Shown here piece after piece: positions 17,376 to 26,589 of a stretch of 34,290 nt of DNA; within the stretch, counting starts at the first letter, position 1; every line of letters begins with the position of its first letter. The DNA lies in assembly GCA_027488195.1 (NCBI GenBank), contig JAIYCD010000047.1, positions 1 through 34,290 on the forward strand, written 5' to 3'. The notes below the pieces were generated by a model that saw nothing but the letters and a program-made list of their open reading frames with translations, did not search any database and was not told the origin of the DNA. The position numbers and the translations under genes were made by a program. Origin of the DNA: Acetobacteraceae bacterium (GTDB taxonomy: Bacteria > Pseudomonadota > Alphaproteobacteria > Acetobacterales > Acetobacteraceae).

Positions 17376-17512
17376 GGCGGGGCTCCGGATTCGGGTCGGA
17401 AGCTTCCATGCGCTCCGCCGCCCGCGCAAGCCGCCCCCCTTCCGGCACGCGGTCCGCGGGCCCATGCTGCGCCCCGCACGGGCTCGGGCAGCCCTGGGAC
17501 AGGACAACGCGG

Positions 17513-18721
17513 ATGCGCTGGGGGCGCGAGACCAATCTTCTGCTGCTGGCGCTGGGCGCCATGTTCGTGCAGCAGAGCTTCGCCTCGCTCGGCCGCAGCC
17601 TGCCCAGCGTCATCGCGCCCGCCATCATCACCGACCTCGGCATTGATGCCGCCTGGGTCGGCGTCTATGTCAGCCTGATCGCGGTCTCGGCGCTCGCCTT
17701 CCAGCTCGGCTGCGGCAGCTTCATCATCCGGCACGGCGCGCTCAGGATGAGCCAGGTGGCGCTGGTGCTGCTGGCGCTGGGGCTTTTCGCGGCCTCCTCG
17801 GGCTGGATCGTGCTGCTGGCGCTCTCGGCCATCATCGGCGGCGGTGGCTCGGCCATTTCCACACCCGCCAGTTCGCATCTGCTGGGCCGCTACTCGCCGC
17901 CGAAATACGCGCCGCTGGTCTTTTCGGTGAAGCAGACGGCGGTGCCGGCAGGCCTGCTGCTGGCGGGGATCGCGGGCCCCGCCATCACCTACTGGGGCGG
18001 CTGGCAATTGGCGCTCGACGTGGCCGCGATCTCCTGCCTGCTCTTCGCCCTGCTGCTGCAACCGACGCGCCGCGAATTCGACGCCGACCGCGTGCCCAGC
18101 CGGCAATTCCACCTCTCCGACTTCAAGACGACCATCACCGCCGTCCTCGCCACGAGCGAATTGCGCAACCTCTCCTTCGCCTGCTTCGCCTTCAACGGGC
18201 TGCAGACGGTCTTCACCTCCTACTTCATCCTCTACCTCGTGGATCTCGGGCTGAGCTTGAGCGGTGCGGGCTTCATCTTCGCCGTCGCCATGTTCGTGGC
18301 CGTGCCCTGCCGTATCTTCTGGGGCTGGCTCGGCAGCACCATCATCACGCCGCGCGCGATGATGGGCGGCCTGGCGCTCGGCATGGCGGCGAGCACCTTG
18401 GTGATGGGCTTTTATGGCCCCGCCTGGCCGGTCTTCCTGATCGGCCTCACGGCCAGCATCCTCAGCGCCACCGCCATGTCCTGGCATGGGGTGCTGCTGG
18501 CCGAGGCCGCGCGCCTGGCACCCCCCGGCATGCGCGGGGGTGCCACGGGCGGCGTGCTCTCCTTCGGGCAGATGGGCGGGCTGCTGCTGCCGCTGATCTA
18601 TGCCCTGCTGCTCTGGACCACCGGGAGCCATGGCCTCGGCTTCGCCATTTGCGGCTTGCCGGCGCTGGTGGTGGGGCTCGTGCTGATGCGCCCCGCATCC
18701 GCGGGCGCGGCCACGCGTTGA
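17513..18721 (+). CDS. MFS transporter
   Basis: 402 residues with about twelve hydrophobic segments and the usual central basic loop near TRREFDADRVPSRQFHLSDF (residue about 185-205). It starts MRWGRETNLLLLALGAMFVQQS; the GGACAGGA stretch just upstream serves as a ribosome site. An inner-membrane carrier in the major facilitator superfamily; FSVKQTAVPAGLLLAGI in the fifth segment is typical of bacterial MFS_1 members. Divergent from the PuuE-like gene across 137 bases, it may import that enzyme's substrate. The substrate is unknown. tamA starts 24 bases after its stop. Confidence 0.9.
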   Translation: MRWGRETNLLLLALGAMFVQQSFASLGRSLPSVIAPAIITDLGIDAAWVGVYVSLIAVSALAFQLGCGSFIIRHGALRMSQVALVLLALGLFAASSGWIVLLALSAIIGGGGSAISTPASSHLLGRYSPPKYAPLVFSVKQTAVPAGLLLAGIAGPAITYWGGWQLALDVAAISCLLFALLLQPTRREFDADRVPSRQFHLSDFKTTITAVLATSELRNLSFACFAFNGLQTVFTSYFILYLVDLGLSLSGAGFIFAVAMFVAVPCRIFWGWLGSTIITPRAMMGGLALGMAASTLVMGFYGPAWPVFLIGLTASILSATAMSWHGVLLAEAARLAPPGMRGGATGGVLSFGQMGGLLLPLIYALLLWTTGSHGLGFAICGLPALVVGLVLMRPASAGAATR

Positions 18722-18745
18722 GGCGGCAGACAAGCGGGCGCTTCC

Positions 18746-20569
18746 ATGCGCATATGCTCGCCAATTCCGCCGGGGAAATGCCGCTTGCGTTGGGGAATCT
18801 ATAGGCAGCTTGGAGGCGTCGTGGCCCTCGCCCTCCTGGTGGCGCCACCCTCCCTGACCCAACCCCTGCCGCCTGCCGCCCCGCAGGAGGAGCCGGCGGT
18901 GACCCCCTATCGCGCGCAGATCCTGCCCACCGGCGATGCCATGTTGGACGGGCTGCTGCGCGCCACCTCCAACCTGATCGCCCTGCAGGACGCGGCGCCG
19001 ACCGATGCCGAGGGCATCGCGCTGCGCATCGCGGCCGAGCCCGAGCGGCTGCGCCCCGTGCTCGATTCCGCGGGCTATTGGGCCGCCCGCATCGCCATCA
19101 CCCAACAGGGCGCGGCGGTGGAAATCCGCGTCATCCCCGGCCCGCTCTACACGCTGCGCCGCATCGCCGTGGAGGGCGGCCCGGCGCCCGATCTCGCCCC
19201 CGGCCAGCCCGCCCGCGCCGAGGATGTGCTGGCGGCAGAGGCGGCGCTGCTGACCCGCCTGCGGCAAGCCGGACACCCGCTGGCGCGCATCGAGCGCCAG
19301 GTGACGGTGGACCACCCCGCCCATGCCATGGACCTCGCCTTCCAGGTCACGCCCGGGCCCCGCGCCGATTTCGCCGACCCCGTGGTGACCGGCACCGAGC
19401 GCGTGAACCCCGAGGTGGTGCGCCGCGTCGCCGCGCTGCGCCTGGCCGAACAGAGCTACAGCCCCGAGCGCCTGGCCCGCGCCCGCGCCGATGTGACGGC
19501 ACTCGGCCCCTTCGCCTCGGTGCGGATGGAGACCGGCCCGGCGCTGGACGCCAAGGGCCGCCTGCCGGTCACGGTGAATGTGCGCGAGCGGCCGCTCCGC
19601 GCGATCAGCGCGAATGCCGCCTATGAGACGAATTTCGGCGCCTCGGTTCGGTTTTCCTGGCAGCATCGCAACCTGCTGGGCGGCGCCGAGAACCTGCGCC
19701 TGGACCTGGAGGCGAGCCGCATCGGCACCGACCCCAACCTGTTGAACGCCCGCGCCGCGCTGACCTGGCGGCAGCCTTTGCCCTTCGGCTGGGACGGCAT
19801 GCTGGTGGGCGGCCCAAGCCTGGTGCGGGACCGGCTGATCAGCTACGACCGCAACGCCTTCGTGTTCAACCTCGGCTATGAGCGCCGCCTGGGTGATCGC
19901 TGGACGCTCACCACGGGCCCGATCGCGGAGGTGGGCGAGAGCGCCGCGCCGGGCAGCCCCCTGAAGCCCTACCAACTGGCCGGCTGGACCTTCCAGGCGC
20001 GGTTCGACAGCACGCAGAGCCTGCTCGACCCCCGCTCGGGCCTGCGCGCCCAGGGCAGCCTCACTCCCTCCTACGCCTTCGAGCTCGGCACGCCCTACCT
20101 GCCGCTCCGCCTGCAGGGCTCCACCTATTTCGACATCTCGGGCGACGGGCGCAGCATCCTGGCCCTGCGCGGCGTGATCGGCAGCCTCGTCAACACCACC
20201 GCGCCCAATGTGCCCCCCAGCCAGCGCTTCTATTCCGGAGGCGGCGGTTCGGTGCGGGGTTATGACTACCAGTCCATCGGGCCGCGGACGGCCCAAGGCC
20301 AGCCGGCCGGCGGCTCGAGCCTGCTGGAGGGCTCGATCGAGTGGCGGCAGCGCTTCGGCGAGAGCTATGGCGGCGTCGCCTTCGTGGATGTCGGCTCGGT
20401 CGGCACGCAATCCTTCGCGCCGCTCGATGAGATCCGCGTCGGCGTCGGCGTGGGCTTCCGCTACTACACCCCGATCGGGCCGATCCGCGCCGATATCGCC
20501 GTCCCGCTGGTCCAGCAGCAGGGCAGCGGCTCCTTCGGCTTCTATGTCGGCATCGGGCAATCCTTCTGA
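18746..20569 (+). CDS. tamA: Autotransporter assembly outer-membrane protein TamA
   Basis: 607 residues of the Omp85 superfamily. A signal peptide (about 1-40, hydrophobic VVALALLVAPPSL) is followed by POTRA-like repeats (roughly 45-270; e.g. YTLRRIAVEGG and FADPVVTGTERVNPEVVRR) and a C-terminal 16-strand barrel with the VRGY lock motif (GGGGSVRGYDYQ, near residue 507) and a terminal aromatic, GIGQSF, for Bam recognition. With TamB it helps insert proteins and move lipids to the outer membrane. The start is uncertain within some 15 codons because the ATG at 18746 has no clear ribosome site and a TTG inside could serve. Its stop overlaps the tamB ATG (TGATG). Confidence 0.93.
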   Translation: MRICSPIPPGKCRLRWGIYRQLGGVVALALLVAPPSLTQPLPPAAPQEEPAVTPYRAQILPTGDAMLDGLLRATSNLIALQDAAPTDAEGIALRIAAEPERLRPVLDSAGYWAARIAITQQGAAVEIRVIPGPLYTLRRIAVEGGPAPDLAPGQPARAEDVLAAEAALLTRLRQAGHPLARIERQVTVDHPAHAMDLAFQVTPGPRADFADPVVTGTERVNPEVVRRVAALRLAEQSYSPERLARARADVTALGPFASVRMETGPALDAKGRLPVTVNVRERPLRAISANAAYETNFGASVRFSWQHRNLLGGAENLRLDLEASRIGTDPNLLNARAALTWRQPLPFGWDGMLVGGPSLVRDRLISYDRNAFVFNLGYERRLGDRWTLTTGPIAEVGESAAPGSPLKPYQLAGWTFQARFDSTQSLLDPRSGLRAQGSLTPSYAFELGTPYLPLRLQGSTYFDISGDGRSILALRGVIGSLVNTTAPNVPPSQRFYSGGGGSVRGYDYQSIGPRTAQGQPAGGSSLLEGSIEWRQRFGESYGGVAFVDVGSVGTQSFAPLDEIRVGVGVGFRYYTPIGPIRADIAVPLVQQQGSGSFGFYVGIGQSF

Positions 20570-23500
20570 TGCGGCGCCTTCTTCTCATCCTCCTGGTCCT
20601 CCTCGCGCTGCCGGTGCTGGCGGTGGGGGCGCTGCTGACGCCTTGGGGCTTGTCCTGGGCGGCGGGCTTCGGCGCGGGCTTCGTGCCGGGGCTGCGCGTC
20701 GAGGGCGTCACCGGCCCCCTGCCCGCCCGCCTCGCCATCGAACGCCTGAGCCTCTCGGATGCCGAGGGTGCCTGGCTGGAGGCCGAAGGCACCGAGCTTC
20801 GCCTCGCCTGGCGCGAATTGCTCTCGGGCCGCCTGCGGCTGGAGGCTGTCACGGCACGGCGGATCGCGCTGCACCGCCTGCCGCCCTCCGCCCCCGCCGA
20901 ACCCGCGCCCCTGGACCTGCCGCGCCTGCCGCACCTGCCGCTGGCCATCCGGATCGAGCGGCTGGAGTTGTCGCGGATCGAACTGGGCGAGGCCCTTCTG
21001 GGCCAGGCCGCCGCATTCTCCCTCGCGGGCGAATTGGGGCTGGACGCCGCCCGGCTCTCGGCCGATCTCGCCCTCGAACGACTGGACCAGCCGGGCCGCG
21101 CGCGGCTGGCCCTCGGGCTGGATGGCGCGCAACTCACGGCCCGCCTCGCGGCGAGCGAACCGCCGGGCGGGCTGGTCGCGGCCCTGGCCGGCCTGCCGAC
21201 GGCGCCCTTCCGGCTCGACCTCACCTTGGACGGCCCGGCCAGCGGCGCGGCCTGGAGCCTCGACGCCACGCTGGGCGAGGCCGGGGCGCGCTTCGCCGGG
21301 CAGGCCAGTCTCTCGCCGGAGGGCGCGGTCGCGCTCGACCTGGCCGGCACCGCCACGCCCGCTGCGCTGCTGCCCGCGGCCTTCGCCCCGCTCGCGGCGA
21401 GCCTCCGGCTCGATGCCGCCCTGACCCGCGCGCCAGATGGCGCACTCACCCTGCATCGCCTGGCCCTTGCCCTGCCGGCCGGGCAGGCCAGTGCCGAGGG
21501 GCGGCTCGGCGCCGATGACAGGCTCGCGGCCCGCTTCCGGCTGGAGGCCGCTGCCCCGGCCATCTTCGCCCCCTGGCTGCCGGAGGGGCTCGGCTGGCGG
21601 GCGCTGACGGCGGAAGGCAGCCTCGCGGGCAGCCTCGCCACGCCGACGCTCGACGTGACGCTCCAGGCCGAAGGGCCGCGCGGCCTGGGCGAGGCCGATG
21701 CCTGGCTGGGCGACAACCTGACCCTGCATGCCGCGCTCACCCGCGCCCGCATCGAGGCAAGGCTGACGGGCGAGCGCCTGGACGCCCGCGTGAACGGCCC
21801 GATCCGCGCGCCGCTGGACGTCGCCTTCCATCTCACGGCGCGCGACCCGCCCGGCCTCGGCGGCACCATCGAGGGCGAGGGGCGGCTCTCCGGCACGCCG
21901 GAGGCGCCCCGGCTGCGCGCCGAACTTCGCACGGAACGCATCGAAGGCCAGGGCCAGGTTCTGGAAGCCCTCCGCCTCACCGCCGATGCCTCGCTCACCG
22001 AGGCCCGCATCCTGGGCGAGGGGCAATTCCAGGGCCGGCCGCTCAACCTCGCCCTGGAAGCGCGGCGCGAGGGCGACCTGCTGCAACTCGACCGGCTGGA
22101 GGCGCGCTTCGCCGAAGCGACGCTGACCGGCCGCGCCCAAGGCAGCCTGCCCGCCGGCCCCTTTACTGGGGAGTCGCGGCTGGACGCGCACGACCTTGCG
22201 CGGCTGGAACTCGGCCTCGCCGGGCGGCTCACGGCGGAATTGAGCGCCACGGCCGTCTCGGGCGCCAGCGGTTGGGGCGCGCAGGGGCTGAGGCTGCGGC
22301 TGGAGGGCACCAATCTCGGCACCGCCGCCTTCCGCGCGGGCGTGCAGGCCGAGGCGGAGGGCAGCCTGGAGGCGCTGGCCTTCCGGCTCGGCGTCACCGC
22401 GCCCCAGGCCGGCGTGAACCTGGCGGGCGAACTGGCCCTGGCCGGGACCGAAGCACGCATCACCCTGAACCGGCTGGAGGCGCGGACCGGCCAGGATGCG
22501 CTGACCCTCGCGGCCCCGGCGCGGCTCGGCATCACCCAGGCGGGCGATGCGGTGCTGGAAGCGGCGCGCTTCACCAGCCGGCGCGGTGGCACCTTGAACC
22601 TGCAAGGCGGGCTCCGGGGCGGCCAGATCCAGGGGCGGGCCGAGCTTTCGGCACTGCCGTTGGCCCCCTTCAGCGGCGGCATGGTGACCGGCACGGCCTC
22701 GGGCCAGGCCACGGCCTCGGGCAGCCTTGCCGCACCCCAGGTCGAGGCCAGCCTGCGCGCCGAGAATCTGCGCTCGCCGCAAGCCGCGCAACTCCCGCCG
22801 GGGCAGCTCACCGCGACGGCGCGGCTGCAGGGCGAGGCGCTCAGGGCCGAGGCGCGGCTCACTGCCGGGCCGGCCGTGCAGCTCGACCTCACGGCGCAGC
22901 AGCCGCGCGGCATCGGCCCCGCGCGGCCCTTCGAGGGCGGCCTGCGTGGGCGGCTCGACCTCGGCGCGCTGGCCCGGCCTTTCCTCGGGGCAGGGGCGGA
23001 TCGCGTCGCCGGGCGGCTCGCGCTCGACCTCCGCGCCAGCGGCACGCCCGAGGCGCCGGTCCTGGCCGGCGGCGCCACGCTGAGCGAAGGCAGCTACGCC
23101 AACTCCCTCTACGGCACGCGCATCGAGGGCGTGGCGGCGCGGCTCACCGCCCAGGGGCAACGCGTCCTCGTGGAGAGCCTGGCCGGGCGCACCGGCGGGG
23201 GCGGCACCCTCTCCGCCCAGGGCTGGATCGAGCCGCTGGGCGAGGGCCTGCCCGCCGAACTGCGCCTGCGGGCCGAGGCGGCGCGCCCCATCGGCGGTGC
23301 CTTGGGCGATGCGGTGGTGGATGCCGACCTCCGGCTGGAGGGGCGCCTGCTTTCGGGCGGCAGCCTGGGCGGGCGGATCAACCTGCGCCGGGCGGAGCTG
23401 CGCATCCCCGAAAGCCTGCCCTCCAGCGTGGCCAGCCTCGCACCCGTCCGGCAGATCGGGCCCTTGCCGCCGGGCCGCCCGGCCCCGCCGCCGCCACGCC

Positions 23501-24234
23501 CGCCGGCAGCGAAGCCGAGCCTGCCCATGGCGCTGGACGTGACCATCGCCGCCCCGCGCGCCATCTTCCTGCGCGGGCGCGGCCTGGATGCGGAACTGGG
23601 CGGCGAGCTCACGCTGCGCGGCACGCTGGCGGCCCCCATCCCCTCGGGCGGCTTCCGCCTCAGGCGCGGCAGCTTCGACCTGGCGGGGCGGCGGCTCGAT
23701 TTCACCCGCGGCGTGATCGGTTTCGATTCCGCGAATTTCTCGCCCAGCCTCGATTTCCTGGCAACGGCACGCAGCCGCACCCACACGATCAACCTCACCA
23801 TCACCGGCAGCCCGGCCGCGCCGCAGCTCCTGGTAACGGCCGAGCCCGACCTGCCGCAGGACGAAGCGCTGGCACGGCTGCTCTTCGACCGCGAGACCGG
23901 CCGCCTCTCGCCCTTCGAGATCGTGACCATCACCCAGGCGGCGGCGCAGCTCGCGGGCCTGCCCACGCCCGGGCTGAACGCGGTGGACCGGCTGCGGCGC
24001 GGCCTCGGGCTGGACCGGCTCGGCGTCGGCTCGGATGGGGCGGGGCGAGCGGCGGTGGAGGCGGGCGGCTATGTGGCGCCGGGCGTCTATCTCGGCATCC
24101 GCCAGGGCACCGCGGGCGGCACGCCGGGGGTCGGCGTGCAGGTGGAACTCACGCCGCGCCTCAGGCTGGAGGGCGAGACCAGCACGGGTCCGGCGGGCGA
24201 TCGCCTCGGAATTACCTGGCAGCGCGAATACTGA
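20569..24234 (+). CDS. tamB: Translocation and assembly module protein TamB
   Basis: 1221 residues. A single N-terminal membrane anchor (LLLILLVLLALPVLAVGALL) is followed by a very long, repetitive run of beta-rich AsmA/TamB-type sequence, rich in Ala, Gly, Leu and Arg, forming the periplasm-spanning groove. The C-terminal DUF490/TamB domain is clear from about residue 900: ARLLFDRETGRLSPFEIVTITQAAAQLAG, then VYLGIRQGTAGGTPGVGVQ and a final GDRLGITWQREY like the family's GLTWxYxY end. A proline-rich insert (GPLPPGRPAPPPPRPPAAKP region, about residue 965-985) is local to this protein. It is coupled to tamA by TGATG. Very long reverse-strand open frames across it are artefacts of codon bias. 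Confidence 0.95.
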   Translation: MRRLLLILLVLLALPVLAVGALLTPWGLSWAAGFGAGFVPGLRVEGVTGPLPARLAIERLSLSDAEGAWLEAEGTELRLAWRELLSGRLRLEAVTARRIALHRLPPSAPAEPAPLDLPRLPHLPLAIRIERLELSRIELGEALLGQAAAFSLAGELGLDAARLSADLALERLDQPGRARLALGLDGAQLTARLAASEPPGGLVAALAGLPTAPFRLDLTLDGPASGAAWSLDATLGEAGARFAGQASLSPEGAVALDLAGTATPAALLPAAFAPLAASLRLDAALTRAPDGALTLHRLALALPAGQASAEGRLGADDRLAARFRLEAAAPAIFAPWLPEGLGWRALTAEGSLAGSLATPTLDVTLQAEGPRGLGEADAWLGDNLTLHAALTRARIEARLTGERLDARVNGPIRAPLDVAFHLTARDPPGLGGTIEGEGRLSGTPEAPRLRAELRTERIEGQGQVLEALRLTADASLTEARILGEGQFQGRPLNLALEARREGDLLQLDRLEARFAEATLTGRAQGSLPAGPFTGESRLDAHDLARLELGLAGRLTAELSATAVSGASGWGAQGLRLRLEGTNLGTAAFRAGVQAEAEGSLEALAFRLGVTAPQAGVNLAGELALAGTEARITLNRLEARTGQDALTLAAPARLGITQAGDAVLEAARFTSRRGGTLNLQGGLRGGQIQGRAELSALPLAPFSGGMVTGTASGQATASGSLAAPQVEASLRAENLRSPQAAQLPPGQLTATARLQGEALRAEARLTAGPAVQLDLTAQQPRGIGPARPFEGGLRGRLDLGALARPFLGAGADRVAGRLALDLRASGTPEAPVLAGGATLSEGSYANSLYGTRIEGVAARLTAQGQRVLVESLAGRTGGGGTLSAQGWIEPLGEGLPAELRLRAEAARPIGGALGDAVVDADLRLEGRLLSGGSLGGRINLRRAELRIPESLPSSVASLAPVRQIGPLPPGRPAPPPPRPPAAKPSLPMALDVTIAAPRAIFLRGRGLDAELGGELTLRGTLAAPIPSGGFRLRRGSFDLAGRRLDFTRGVIGFDSANFSPSLDFLATARSRTHTINLTITGSPAAPQLLVTAEPDLPQDEALARLLFDRETGRLSPFEIVTITQAAAQLAGLPTPGLNAVDRLRRGLGLDRLGVGSDGAGRAAVEAGGYVAPGVYLGIRQGTAGGTPGVGVQVELTPRLRLEGETSTGPAGDRLGITWQREY

Positions 24235-24322
24235 CCGCGATGGACCGGCCGTCCAGGCCGGGCCATGCTGCGGCCAGACAGAAGCGCGCCGCTTGAAGGA
24301 CGCGCCATCGGAGGATCGCCCC

Positions 24323-25282
24323 ATGCAGCGTCGCAGCCTTGCCCTCATGCTTGCCTTGCCGCTCGCCGCACGCGCGCAACCCGCCTGGACGCCCGACCGG
24401 CCCATCCGCCTCGTCGTCGGCTTCGCGCCGGGCGGCAGCACGGATGTGACGGCGCGCATCGTGGCCCAGGCCATCAGCGGCGGGCTCGGCCAATCCGTGC
24501 TGGTCGAGAACCGCACGGGGGCCGCCGGCAACCTCGCCAATGAGCACGTCGCGCGCAGCACGCCCGATGGGTATTCGCTCGTCATGGGCTCGATGGGCAC
24601 GCATGCCACGAACCAGGCGCTCTATCGCAACCTTCCCTTCCATGTGGTGCGGGATTTCGCGCCGGTCTCGCTCGTGGCGCTCAGCGCCTGCCTGCTGGTG
24701 GTGCGCGCCAACCTGCCGGTGCAGACCACGGCGGAGCTCATTGCCCGCGCGAAGGCCGAGCCGGGGAGCCTGAATTGCGGCATCGCAGGGGCCGGTTCCT
24801 CGCAGCATTTCGCCGCCGCGCTCTTTGAGCACCAGGCCGGCATCCGCTTCACGCAGGTGGCGTATCGCGGCGGCGCGCCGGCCATGGCGGACCTGGTCTC
24901 CGGCCGGCTCGATGTGATGTTCACGCCCGTGGTGGAGGCGATCGAGCAGGTGCGCTCGGGCCAGGTGCGCGCACTCGGCATCACGCGCCAGGCGCGCTCG
25001 GCGCAGCTGCCAGATGTGCCGGCGGTGAGCGAGGCGCTGCCGGGCTATGCGTTCAATTCCTGGCTTGGCGTCTTCGCGCCGGCCGCCACCCCCGCACCCG
25101 TCGTGCTGCGCCTCTCGCGCGAGATCAGCGCGGCACTCGCCACACCCGCCGTGAAGGCGCGGATGGAGCAGCTGGGCTACGAGGTGGTGGGCAGCACGCC
25201 CGAGGAATTCGCCGCCTTCCAGGTGGCTGAGCTGCCGCGCGTGACGGAGCTGGTGCGCATCTCCGGCGCCACAGTGGAGTAG
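24323..25282 (+). CDS. Bug-type tripartite tricarboxylate transporter substrate-binding protein (3)
   Basis: 319 residues with a short signal peptide (MQRRSLALMLALPLAARAQP). This copy is closest to the family consensus: VVGFAPGGSTDVTARIVA, ENRTGAAGNLANEHVARSTPDGYSL, FTQVAYRGGAPAMADLVSG and ITRQARSAQLPDVPAVSEA. GGAGGA at 24310-24315, seven bases before the ATG at 24323, fixes the start. The gene begins 88 bases behind tamB and is followed after about 30 bases by an M20-type amidohydrolase on the same strand, so the two are likely one unit: capture of an N-carbamoyl or ureide compound and its hydrolysis. Confidence 0.93.
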   Translation: MQRRSLALMLALPLAARAQPAWTPDRPIRLVVGFAPGGSTDVTARIVAQAISGGLGQSVLVENRTGAAGNLANEHVARSTPDGYSLVMGSMGTHATNQALYRNLPFHVVRDFAPVSLVALSACLLVVRANLPVQTTAELIARAKAEPGSLNCGIAGAGSSQHFAAALFEHQAGIRFTQVAYRGGAPAMADLVSGRLDVMFTPVVEAIEQVRSGQVRALGITRQARSAQLPDVPAVSEALPGYAFNSWLGVFAPAATPAPVVLRLSREISAALATPAVKARMEQLGYEVVGSTPEEFAAFQVAELPRVTELVRISGATVE

Positions 25283-25314
25283 CTTGCGCGCCGGGCAGGA
25301 TGGGCCAAGGCTGC

Positions 25315-26583
25315 ATGGCCATGACCCATGACACGCCCATGGCCCTGGCGGCCCAGCTCTTCGACGCGCTTCGCAAGGCCTCGCTCGACCCGCCCGGCGT
25401 CTCACGCGCCAGCTATGGCGAAGGCGAACGCGCGGCCCATGCCATCATTCGCGCGGCCGCCGAGGCGCTCGGCCTCGAATGCCAGGTGGATCCGGTGGGC
25501 ACGCTGTTCATGACGCTTCCGGGCGCGGATCGCAGCCTCTCGCCGGTGATGATCGGCTCGCATCTCGACGCCGTTTCGCATGGCGGCAATTTCGACGGCG
25601 CGGCCGGCGTGGTGATGGGCCTGGCCCTCGTCGCACAACTCCAGGCGCAGGGGTGCCGATTGCCGCGTGACCTCACCATCCTCGGCATTCGCGCGGAAGA
25701 GATGTGCTGGTTCCCGGTGAACTATATCGGCAGCCGCGCCGCCTTCGGCCTGCTGCCGCCGCATGTGCCCGACACGGCCCGCCGCTCCGACAGCGGCCGC
25801 AGCTTGGCCGAGCACATGGCGGAGGAAGGCTTCGACCCGCAATTCATCCGCGACGGCCGGGCCTCGCTCGATCCCGCGCGCATCCACGCCTTCATCGAGC
25901 CACATATCGAACAGGGGCCGGTGCTGGTCGGCGCGGGGCTGCCCTGCGCCATCGTCACCGGCATCCGCGGCATCCTGCGCCACCCGATCTGCCAGGCCAC
26001 GGGCGCCTGGAACCATGCGGGCGCCGTGCCGCGCGGCTTCCGGCAGGATGCGGTGCTGGCCGTGGCGGAACTGGCGACCCGCCTCGAAGGCCTTTGGGAC
26101 CGCACCGAGAAGGCCGGCCAGGACCTCGTGCTGACCATCGGCGAATTCTGGACCCCGGCCGAGATGCACGCCCCCACCAAGGTACCCGGCGCCGTGCGCT
26201 TCAGCCTCGACATCCGCAGCGAGCAGGATGCGGTGCTGGATGCCGCGGAGGCGGTGATGCGCGACGTGGCGGCGGGGGCGCAGGCACGCCGCGGCGTCAG
26301 GCTCGACTATGGCGAGGGGATGCGCGCCACCCCCGCGCTGATGGATCCGCGCCTGCGCGCCGCCCTGCGCGATGGCGCCGCCGCCGCGGGCGTGCCCTTC
26401 CTGGAGATGACCTCGGGCGCCGGGCATGACTGCGCGAGCTTCGTGCTGAAGGGCGTGCCCTCGGCCATGCTCTTCATCCGCAACCAGAATGGCAGCCACA
26501 ACCCGGACGAGGCGATGGCGCTGGAGGATTTCGCGGCAGCGCTCAGCGTGCTGGCGGGGGCGATCGAGGCCATCGCGGCCTGA
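25315..26583 (+). CDS. M20-family amidase/hydantoinase/carbamoylase (allantoate amidohydrolase-like)
   Basis: About 422 residues, a dinuclear-zinc hydrolase of the HyuC/AllC/beta-ureidopropionase branch. Metal and catalytic residues seen: His83 in GSHLDAV, Asp94 in GGNFDGAAG, the Glu pair in IRAEEMCWF (128-129), His197 in PHIEQGPVL, and the C-terminal SHNPDE (His395). SGAGHD at about 367-372 is also diagnostic. It releases ammonia and carbon dioxide from allantoate or a carbamoyl group from N-carbamoyl amino acids. ATG codons at 25300, 25315 and 25321 are all possible; 25315 has an AAGG close upstream, while 25321 would give the cleanest N-terminus. Likely co-transcribed with Bug gene 3. Its stop lies six bases from that of the convergent amidase 2. 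Confidence 0.92.
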   Translation: MAMTHDTPMALAAQLFDALRKASLDPPGVSRASYGEGERAAHAIIRAAAEALGLECQVDPVGTLFMTLPGADRSLSPVMIGSHLDAVSHGGNFDGAAGVVMGLALVAQLQAQGCRLPRDLTILGIRAEEMCWFPVNYIGSRAAFGLLPPHVPDTARRSDSGRSLAEHMAEEGFDPQFIRDGRASLDPARIHAFIEPHIEQGPVLVGAGLPCAIVTGIRGILRHPICQATGAWNHAGAVPRGFRQDAVLAVAELATRLEGLWDRTEKAGQDLVLTIGEFWTPAEMHAPTKVPGAVRFSLDIRSEQDAVLDAAEAVMRDVAAGAQARRGVRLDYGEGMRATPALMDPRLRAALRDGAAAAGVPFLEMTSGAGHDCASFVLKGVPSAMLFIRNQNGSHNPDEAMALEDFAAALSVLAGAIEAIAA

Positions 26584-26589
26584 ACACCG

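Noticed and set aside
24235-24322. Terminator hairpin after tamB
   Set aside because: Several short GGCC repeats can pair, but none forms a long stem followed by a T run.
17288-24609. Very long reverse-strand open frames (1090, 962 and 1355 codons) opposite the MFS, tamA, tamB and Bug 3 genes
   Set aside because: Their translations are low-complexity Arg/Ala/Gly/Pro- or Ser-rich strings without domains, and they overlap one another and clear forward-strand families. GC-rich third positions remove stop codons from the opposite strand.
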